DNA of 64,000 nucleotides, taken from assembly GCF_001580455.1 (NCBI RefSeq), contig NZ_CP010951.1, positions 4,117,001-4,181,000 of the forward strand. Reading direction: 5' to 3'. Positions 56,242 through 64,000 of the stretch are shown here, one piece after another. This DNA comes from Ramlibacter tataouinensis. GTDB lineage: Bacteria > Pseudomonadota > Gammaproteobacteria > Burkholderiales > Burkholderiaceae_C. Numbering within the stretch: position 1 is the first letter of the stretch; each line of letters starts with the position of its first letter. A model generated the notes under the pieces. That model saw nothing but the letters and a program-made list of their open reading frames with translations. It made no database searches and was not told where the DNA came from. The translations under genes were made by a program, and so were the position numbers.

Positions 56242-57054
56242 CTACCGGTGGGGGGTGTCCTCGCCGCTGCGGGTGAGCCAGTAGGCGGCGATGATGGGAA
56301 TGAAGGTGAGCGCGATGATGAACACCGCGACCACGTTGGTGACGGGACGCTGCCGGGGCCGGATCAGCTCCTGCAGCATCCAGATCGGCAGCGTCGTCTG
56401 CTGGCCGGCCGTGAAGGTGGTGACGATCACCTCGTCGAAACTGAGCGCGAAGGCCAGCAGCGCCCCGGCCAGCAGGGCCGAGCCGAGCTGCGGCAGCAGC
56501 ACATGGCGAAAGGTCTGGAAGGCGTTGGCGCCCAAGTCCATCGAGGCTTCGATCAGCGAGGGGCTGATGCGGCGCAGCCGGGCGATGGCGTTGTTGTAGA
56601 CCACCACCACGCAGAAGGTGGCGTGACCGACGACGATGGTCCAGAACGAGAACGGGATCTCCAGCGTGTGGTAGGCCGAGCGCAGCGCAATGCCGGTCAC
56701 CACGCCGGGCAGGGCGATCGGCAGGATCAGCAGCAGCGAGATCGCCTCCCGGCCGAAGAACTGGGTGCGCGCGAGCGCCCCGGCGGCCAGCGTGCCCAGC
56801 ACCAGCGCGATGGCGGTGGCCCACAGGGCGACCTGCCCCGACAGCAGGATGGCGTCCCACACGTCGGCGCGCTGCAGCGCGACGCCGAACCACTGGGTGG
56901 TCAGGCCCGGCGGCGGGAAGACATAGCTCTTGTCCTCGCTGCTGAAGGCGTACAGCACGATCAGCGCCAGTGGCACGTGCAGGAACAGCACGCCGGCCCA
57001 GGTGGCCAGGCGCAGCCCGAGCGGGGCGGCGGGGCGGGCGGCGTCAGAGCGCAT
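56242..57054 (-). CDS. ABC polyamine transporter permease (PotI/PotC-like)
   Basis: The product is 270 residues with six predicted helices (first at about 18-38, FLHVPLALIVLYAFSS) and the permease EAA-type loop EASMDLGANAFQTFRHVLLPQ. This is the second membrane subunit of the spermidine/putrescine importer. Its start overlaps the stop of the other permease gene by 11 bp. Confidence 0.9.
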   Translation of the reverse strand: MRSDAARPAAPLGLRLATWAGVLFLHVPLALIVLYAFSSEDKSYVFPPPGLTTQWFGVALQRADVWDAILLSGQVALWATAIALVLGTLAAGALARTQFFGREAISLLLILPIALPGVVTGIALRSAYHTLEIPFSFWTIVVGHATFCVVVVYNNAIARLRRISPSLIEASMDLGANAFQTFRHVLLPQLGSALLAGALLAFALSFDEVIVTTFTAGQQTTLPIWMLQELIRPRQRPVTNVVAVFIIALTFIPIIAAYWLTRSGEDTPHR

Positions 57055-58009
57055 CGAAGGCCCCCTTGCGCTTGGCCAGCCACAGGTACACGCCGATGAT
57101 CAGGATGGGCACCAGCGAGAAGGCCGCGGCGAACGGCAGGTTGCCGGCCACGCCCTGCTGCCGGTACACCACCTGGCCGATATAGAGCGTGGAGTTGCCG
57201 ATGACCTGCGGGATGATGTAGTCGCCCAGGGTGAGCGAGAACGAGAAGATCGATCCCGCGGCAATGCCCGGCATGGCCAGCGGCAGCGTCACCTGGCGGA
57301 AGGTCTGCAGGGGCGAGGCGCCCAGGTCGGACGAGGCTTCCAGCAGCGAGGGCGGGATGCGTTCCAGCGCGGCCTGGATCGGCAGGATCACGAAGGGCAG
57401 CCACATGTAGACGAACACCAGGAAGGTGCCGATCGGCGAGAAGCTGAGCGAGTTGCCGCCGATCACCGGCGTGGCCAGCACGGCGTCCAGCAGCCATTGC
57501 AGGTGCAGCGCCTGCGCCAGCCAGGAGATCGCGCCTTCCTTGGCCAGCAGCAGCTTCCAGGCGTACAGGCGCACCAGGTAACTGGACCACAGTGGCAGCA
57601 TGACGGCCACGTAGAGCAGGGCCTTGCCGGCGCCGCGCGCGTGCCGCGCCATGTAGTAGGCCACCGGCAGGCCCAGCGCGATGCAGGCGAGCGTGACCAG
57701 CGTGGCCATGGTGATGCTGCGCCAGGCCACGTCGAGGTTGGCCGGCTCCAGGATCTCGCGGAAGTTCTGCAGCCCCAGCTCGCGCACCACCTGCCCGGAG
57801 AAGTCGTCGAGATGGAAGAAGCTGTTGGCCAGCAGCGCGAACAGCGACCCGAGGTAGATCACGCCGAACCACAGCAAGGGCGGCGCGATCAGCGCGCCCA
57901 CCAGCAGCCCGCGCCGCGTGTAGAGCAGCGTGGACACCCGGTCGAGCCATCCGCCACGCGGCGCGGCCAGGCCGGCGGCCTCCACCGTGGGCGCGACCGA
58001 GACGTTCAT
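57044..58009 (-). CDS. ABC polyamine transporter permease (PotH/PotB-like)
   Basis: The product is 321 residues from ATG 58009. An N-terminal cytosolic segment precedes the first helix (LLVGALIAPPLLWFGVIYLG). The EAA loop is EASSDLGASPLQTFRQVTLP, and the LGDYIIPQVIGNSTLYIGQVV segment is typical of PotB/PotH. It forms the channel with the following permease. An in-frame start at 58069 would overlap the ATPase gene and is not preferred. Confidence 0.9.
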   Translation of the reverse strand: MNVSVAPTVEAAGLAAPRGGWLDRVSTLLYTRRGLLVGALIAPPLLWFGVIYLGSLFALLANSFFHLDDFSGQVVRELGLQNFREILEPANLDVAWRSITMATLVTLACIALGLPVAYYMARHARGAGKALLYVAVMLPLWSSYLVRLYAWKLLLAKEGAISWLAQALHLQWLLDAVLATPVIGGNSLSFSPIGTFLVFVYMWLPFVILPIQAALERIPPSLLEASSDLGASPLQTFRQVTLPLAMPGIAAGSIFSFSLTLGDYIIPQVIGNSTLYIGQVVYRQQGVAGNLPFAAAFSLVPILIIGVYLWLAKRKGAFDAL

Positions 58010-58025
58010 GGGCGTCCTGTGGCGT

Positions 58026-59042
58026 CTAGGCCAGGGCCGTGTCGGCAAGCGCGTGCACCGCCTGCGCATCCCAGTGCAGGTGCACGGCCTCGCCCACGGC
58101 CGGCACCGGCTGCGCGAGCTGGGCCACGTCGGCCAGCAGCGACGCGCCTTCCGCCCGCGCGACGCGGATGCGCCAGAAGGCGCCGAAGTACTGCACCTCG
58201 CTCACGGTGCCGGTGGCCTGGGCGCCCTCGGGCGGGCCGAGGCGCACGCGCTCCGGCCGGATCATCGCGGCCCCGTGGCCGGCCAGGCGCTGCGCGTCCG
58301 ACCCGTGCAGCACGTTGGCGGTGCCCACGAATTCGGCGACGAAGCGGCTGGCCGGACGGTCGTACAGCTGCGCCGGCGTGGCGACCTGCTCCAGGCGTCC
58401 GCGATGGAACACCCCAATGCGGTCGCTCATGGACAGCGCCTCGTGCTGGTCGTGCGTGACGAACACGAAGGTGATGCCCAGCCGGCGCTGCAGGCCCTTC
58501 AGCTCGCTTTGCATCTGCTCGCGCAGCTTCAGGTCCAGCGCGCCCAGCGGCTCGTCCAGCAGCAGCACCCGCGGCTGGCTGATCAGGGCGCGGGCCAGCG
58601 CCACCCGCTGGCGCTGGCCGCCGGAGAGCTGGCCCGGCTTGCGCGGCGCCGCGTCCGCCAGGCGCACCATCTCCAGCAGCTCGCGCGCGCGCTTCTCGCG
58701 CTCGGTGCGCGCCACGCCGCGCACCATCAATGCGTAGCCTACGTTGTCCAGCACGCTCATGTGCGGGAACAGCGCGTAGTCCTGGAACACGGTGTTGACC
58801 GGCCGGGCGTAGGGCGGCCGGCCGGTCACGTCCTCGCCGTGGATACGGATGCTGCCCGCGGTCGGCAGCGTGAAGCCGCCGATCATGCGCAGGCAGGTCG
58901 TCTTGCCGGAACCGGAGGGGCCGAGCAGGGTGAAGAACTCGCCCGGTGCGATGTCCAGGCTCACGTCGTCCACCGCGCGGACCGCGCCGCCGCCCGAGCC
59001 GAACGTGCAGGACACGCGCTCCAGGCTGACGGCTTGGGTCAT
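58026..59042 (-). CDS. ABC polyamine transporter ATPase (PotA/PotG-like)
   Basis: The product is 338 residues from ATG 59042. Walker A is GPSGSGKTT (about 41-49), the signature LSGGQRQRVALARAL and Walker B VLLLDEPLGALD; a TOBE domain follows from about residue 270. It energises uptake by the two permeases encoded downstream. It begins 4 bp after the stop of the binding-protein gene. Confidence 0.93.
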   Translation of the reverse strand: MTQAVSLERVSCTFGSGGGAVRAVDDVSLDIAPGEFFTLLGPSGSGKTTCLRMIGGFTLPTAGSIRIHGEDVTGRPPYARPVNTVFQDYALFPHMSVLDNVGYALMVRGVARTEREKRARELLEMVRLADAAPRKPGQLSGGQRQRVALARALISQPRVLLLDEPLGALDLKLREQMQSELKGLQRRLGITFVFVTHDQHEALSMSDRIGVFHRGRLEQVATPAQLYDRPASRFVAEFVGTANVLHGSDAQRLAGHGAAMIRPERVRLGPPEGAQATGTVSEVQYFGAFWRIRVARAEGASLLADVAQLAQPVPAVGEAVHLHWDAQAVHALADTALA

Positions 59043-59046
59043 GGCT

Positions 59047-60207
59047 TCAGCGTCCACCGAGGACCGCGATGTAGTCGGACACCCACTTGTGATAAGGCAC
59101 GCACTGGTTGTTCTGCGACTTGCACTGGGTGACCGGCGTCTTCCAGAACGAGATCTTCTCGAAGTCGTTGTAGCCCTGGCGCGCGCAGCCGTCGTCCTTG
59201 AGCAGCGCATTGCCCTTGCACGCGGCCGGCACCGACGGCACCGATCCGAACCAGGCGGCCAGGTCGCCCTGCAGTTTCGGGTTGAGCGAGTGCTCCAGCC
59301 ACATGTAGGCGCAGTTGGGGTTCTTGGCGTCCGAATGCATCATGGTCGTGTCCGCCCAGCCCGTTGCGCCCTCGACCGGCACCACAGTGGCGACCGGCGC
59401 CTTCTTGCTGCCCAGGATGTTGGCCTGGAACTGCCAGGAGCTGGAGGCCACCACGCCCTCGTTGGTGAAGTCGTCGATCTGCACGAACGCGTCATGCCAG
59501 TACTTGCCTACCAGCTTGCGCTGCGCGCGCAGCAGGTCAAGCGCGGCCTTGTACTGGGCCTCGTTCAGCTCGTACGGGTCCTTGATGCCTAGGTCGGGCT
59601 TCTTCTTCATCAGGTACAGGGCCGCATCGGCGATGTAGATCGGCCCGTCGAAGGCCTGCACGCGTCCCTTGTTGCTCTTGCCGTCCGGCAGGTTCTGTTC
59701 CTCGAACACCACGGACCAGGAGTTGGGCTTCTTGTCGCCGAACACCTTGGTGTTGTACATCAGCACGTTCCAGCCCCACTGGTATGGCACACCGTAGTGC
59801 GTGTTGTTCTCGAAGTGCCACGACGCCTTCTGCAGGCGCGGGTCGACGTTCTTGAAGCTCGGGATCAGGCTGACGTTGATCGGCTGCACCTTCTTGCCGC
59901 GGATCAGGCGCGTGCTCGCGTCGCCCGAAGCCGTCACCAGGTCGAAGCCGCCCTCGTTCATCAGCGCCACCATCTCGTCGGAGGTGCCGGCGGTCTTCAC
60001 GTTCACCTTGCAGCCGGACTTCTTCTCGAAGTCGGTCACCCAGTCGAAGTTCTTGTCGGTGGCGCCGCGCTCGATGTAGCCGGGCCAGGCGACGATGTCC
60101 ACGCGCCCCTCACCCTTGCCGACCTGCTTGCGTGGCTGTTGGGCGAGGCTGGCAGTGGCCAGGGCCGCGCAGCCAATGGCAAGCGCAGCAAGCTTCAGAG
60201 CATTCAT
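59047..60207 (-). CDS. Periplasmic spermidine/putrescine-binding protein
   Basis: The product is 386 residues with a Sec signal peptide (MNALKLAALAIGCAALATAS, cleavage near LAQ). The mature part matches the PotD/PotF-like family: RVDIVAWPGYIERGATDKNF, VNVKTAGTSDEMVALMNEGG, FDLVTASGDASTRLI and YQWGWNVLMYNTKVF. It is the first gene of the seven-gene putrescine/GABA operon and is divergent from the LysR gene. Binding of putrescine rather than spermidine is inferred from the downstream catabolic genes. Confidence 0.9.
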   Translation of the reverse strand: MNALKLAALAIGCAALATASLAQQPRKQVGKGEGRVDIVAWPGYIERGATDKNFDWVTDFEKKSGCKVNVKTAGTSDEMVALMNEGGFDLVTASGDASTRLIRGKKVQPINVSLIPSFKNVDPRLQKASWHFENNTHYGVPYQWGWNVLMYNTKVFGDKKPNSWSVVFEEQNLPDGKSNKGRVQAFDGPIYIADAALYLMKKKPDLGIKDPYELNEAQYKAALDLLRAQRKLVGKYWHDAFVQIDDFTNEGVVASSSWQFQANILGSKKAPVATVVPVEGATGWADTTMMHSDAKNPNCAYMWLEHSLNPKLQGDLAAWFGSVPSVPAACKGNALLKDDGCARQGYNDFEKISFWKTPVTQCKSQNNQCVPYHKWVSDYIAVLGGR

Positions 60208-60285
60208 GGCTTTCTCCTTGGGTTGGAAGCGAGGGCAATGTAGCGTTGACGGCTGGGCCAGCGAAGTTCAATATTCGGTGCGAGG

Positions 60286-60306
60286 GATATCTGTTTTCCA
60301 GATATC
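60286..60306. promoter_or_regulatory. Perfect dyad between LysR and polyamine operon
   Basis: GATATCTG and CAGATATC are perfect 8-bp complements around TTTTC. The dyad lies 79 bp before the binding-protein start (60207) and 37 bp before the LysR start (60343), the usual place for a LysR-type regulator site. A GGGTTAACCC palindrome follows at 60309-60318. Confidence 0.6.
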
Positions 60307-60342
60307 ACGGGTTAACCCCTAAGCATCCGCGATTGCCCAGCC

Positions 60343-61260
60343 TTGCAGCGGCACTTCACGTTCAAGCAATTCCGCTACTTCCTGGCGGTGTCCGAGACCG
60401 GCTCGGTCGCCGCGGCCGCGCGCATGATCAACATCGCCCAGTCGGCCGTGACCAGTTCGATCCTGGAACTGGAAGCCACCTTGGGCACCCGCCTGTTCGA
60501 GCGCACCTCGCGCGGCATGGCGCTGACGCAGGCCGGGCACCGCTTCCAGGCCAGTGCGCGCAAGGTCATCTCAGCCGTGGCGGAGGCGGGCATGATCGAC
60601 CGCGGCCGGCAGGAGACGCTGACCGGCACGCTCGACATCGGCGTGACCAGCCTGGTGGCCGGCTACTACCTGGCTGACCTGTTCGCGCGTTTCCAGCGCT
60701 CGCATCCCTCGGTGCGGATCAGCGTGGTCGAAGACACCCCGCAGTTCCTGGAGCACCTGCTGGTCAATGGCGAACTGGACCTGGCCATCATGGTGTCCAA
60801 CGCGCTGGGCGACCCGCAGGCGCTGGTGGTGGAACTGCTGACCAGCTCCCCCAACCGTGTCTGGCTGGCCTCCAGCCACCCGCTGGCCGAGCACAGCGAG
60901 ATCAGCCTGGCCGAGTGCGCGGCGGTGCCGCAGGTGGTGCTGGAAGCCGACCGTGTCGAGGGCGTGATGCGCGCCGTCTGGTCGCGCTTCGGCCTGCACC
61001 CCGACGTGCTGCTGCGCACGGGATCGCTGGAGGCGGTGCGTTCGCTGGTGGGCGTGGGAGCGGGCATCACCATCCTGCCCGATTTCCTTTACCGCCCGTG
61101 GACGCTGGATGCCGACCACATCGAGGTGCGCAACCTGCGCGACGCGGTGCCCAGCATCGACGTGGGGCTGGTGTGGCGGCGCGGCACGCGCACGCGCGAC
61201 GTGGTCTCGGAATTCATCGAGATCGCGCGCGAGCAGTCCGGGGCGACGCGGCGCAGCTGA
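60343..61260 (+). CDS. LysR-family transcriptional regulator
   Basis: The product is 305 residues from a TTG start. The N-terminal helix-turn-helix (FRYFLAVSETGSVAAAARMI, then AQSAVTSSILELEATLGTRL) is followed by the LysR substrate-binding domain (about 90-300; GTLDIGVTSLVAGYYLADLF, GVGAGITILPDFLY). It is divergent from the putrescine uptake and degradation operon and is probably its regulator, with putrescine, GABA or an intermediate as co-inducer. The effector is not shown by the sequence. Confidence 0.9.
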   Translation: MQRHFTFKQFRYFLAVSETGSVAAAARMINIAQSAVTSSILELEATLGTRLFERTSRGMALTQAGHRFQASARKVISAVAEAGMIDRGRQETLTGTLDIGVTSLVAGYYLADLFARFQRSHPSVRISVVEDTPQFLEHLLVNGELDLAIMVSNALGDPQALVVELLTSSPNRVWLASSHPLAEHSEISLAECAAVPQVVLEADRVEGVMRAVWSRFGLHPDVLLRTGSLEAVRSLVGVGAGITILPDFLYRPWTLDADHIEVRNLRDAVPSIDVGLVWRRGTRTRDVVSEFIEIAREQSGATRRS

Positions 61261-61277
61261 AGCGCGGCCGCCAACCG

Positions 61278-61772
61278 TCACTCGGTCCGTACCGGAACGG
61301 AGTCGCCGAAGCGCGAAAGGTCGAGCTCGCCTTTTGACTCGAAGCGCACCGCACTGAAGGTGGGACCGGCGATCTTGCCCTTGAGCGCGTAGGGAATGGG
61401 CGCTCGACTGCCGCCGCTGCTGGTGCTGGTGAACATGCCGAGCGCCACGCGTGCGACGCGCAGCGCCGAAATGGTCACTGGCACCTCCAGCAGGGTCTCG
61501 CCGAAGCGAGGCACGGTGCCCGTGGCGTCGCTCACACCGCTGGCAACCGTGGCCCCATTGACCTGCAGCTCCACGAAGACGCCGCTGAAGTCGATTGGCG
61601 CCTCGTTGGGGTTCTGCACGCGCAGTTTGCACAGGAAGCGAAATTCCATGCCCTGGCCGTCCAGCGGGTCCAATCCGACCACGAGCACCTGCACCGGGTC
61701 GCTCGCGGGCGTGGCGCAACCCGCCAGCAAGGACAGGACGGCAAGGCGCTGCAAGGCCTGGCGACGCCGCAT
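61278..61772 (-). CDS. LEA type 2 (WHy-domain) lipoprotein
   Basis: The product is 164 residues from ATG 61772, which opens an ideal lipoprotein signal (MRRRQALQRLAVLSLLAGC). The mature part is a single LEA14/WHy-type beta domain: FRFLCKLRVQNPNEAPIDFS, VFVELQVNGATVASGVSDA and FGETLLEVPVTISAL. Such domains occur in envelope and stress-related proteins of unknown mechanism. ATG 61793 would add seven residues. It is convergent with the LysR gene and divergent from alaS. Confidence 0.82.
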   Translation of the reverse strand: MRRRQALQRLAVLSLLAGCATPASDPVQVLVVGLDPLDGQGMEFRFLCKLRVQNPNEAPIDFSGVFVELQVNGATVASGVSDATGTVPRFGETLLEVPVTISALRVARVALGMFTSTSSGGSRAPIPYALKGKIAGPTFSAVRFESKGELDLSRFGDSVPVRTE

Positions 61773-61856
61773 CAGCTCGAGCTCGTTGGGCATGGCGCCG
61801 AGGATGCCCCCGATGCGCAGGCGATGCAAGGTCGGCCGTGCTGCCCGCTTCGCCGC

Positions 61857-61885
61857 TTCGGCGCGGCGGAGCTGAAACCTATAAT
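61857..61885 (+). promoter_or_regulatory. Putative alaS promoter
   Basis: A perfect -10 TATAAT (61880-61885) stands 17 bp after a weak TTCGGC -35 (61857-61862). The expected transcription start is only about 5-7 bp before the alaS ATG at 61898, so the mRNA would be nearly leaderless; no ribosome site is seen. Confidence 0.5.
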
Positions 61886-61897
61886 CGAAAGCTTGCC

Positions 61898-64000
<2,103 letters not shown>

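Overview
The window comes from a high-GC, gene-dense chromosome, most probably a betaproteobacterium of the Comamonadaceae/Burkholderiales type (Ramlibacter- or Variovorax-like). This is inferred from gene style rather than a database match: an imuA-imuB-dnaE2 mutasome behind a LexA box, a scoAB/CaiB CoA-transferase block, Gly-rich lipoproteins with Pro/Ala linkers, and an ABC-type putrescine island. All visible genes look chromosomal. No rRNA, CRISPR array, phage structural gene or recognisable integrase was seen.

Layout. 1-5.6 kb: catalase (cut by the window edge), a carboxymuconolactone-decarboxylase-family protein, a PAS-LuxR regulator divergent from succinyl-CoA:3-ketoacid CoA-transferase (scoA-scoB), a CaiB-type CoA-transferase and a small exported protein. 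5.6-11.5 kb: an SOS block in which one LexA box lies between a 3-methyladenine glycosylase gene and the imuA-imuB-dnaE2 operon. dnaE2 carries an in-frame 47-bp palindromic insertion. 11.7-16.7 kb: an orphan PAS-GAF histidine kinase, an Asp-box lipoprotein and a coupled DUF1326-DUF2182 pair. 16.7-19.4 kb: a minus-strand operon of a YidH-like protein, a bile-acid-type symporter, a true formylglycine-generating enzyme and a DUF1622 protein. 19.5-28.7 kb: an AraC regulator divergent from what reads as a complete alkyl-sulfate (SDS-like) catabolic operon: alkylsulfatase, GMC alcohol dehydrogenase, acyl-CoA ligase, aldehyde dehydrogenase and an ABC binding protein.

30.5-50.0 kb looks like an accessory island. 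A decayed 3' half of tRNA-Gly(CCC) at 30485 matches the intact tRNA-Gly(CCC) at 50017-50090 in the same orientation, as expected for integration into the tRNA 3' end. Between them lie a secreted copper-radical oxidase with four near-identical 273-bp repeats, a HAF-repeat protein, an ars operon (arsR, arsI, a truncated arsC, an aquaglyceroporin), a MerR-controlled metal operon with a textbook 19-bp-spacer promoter, ynfA, an MFS exporter and a cusCBA copper/silver efflux operon with a CusF domain fused to CusB. It also holds a methyltransferase and an OmpA-like protein.

50.1-64 kb: a GDSL lipoprotein, a LuxR regulator and a DUF1059 protein. Then comes a putrescine/GABA catabolic operon (ABC importer, gamma-aminobutyraldehyde dehydrogenase, GABA transaminase, succinate-semialdehyde dehydrogenase) with a divergent LysR regulator, followed by a lipoprotein and alaS, which runs off the right edge.
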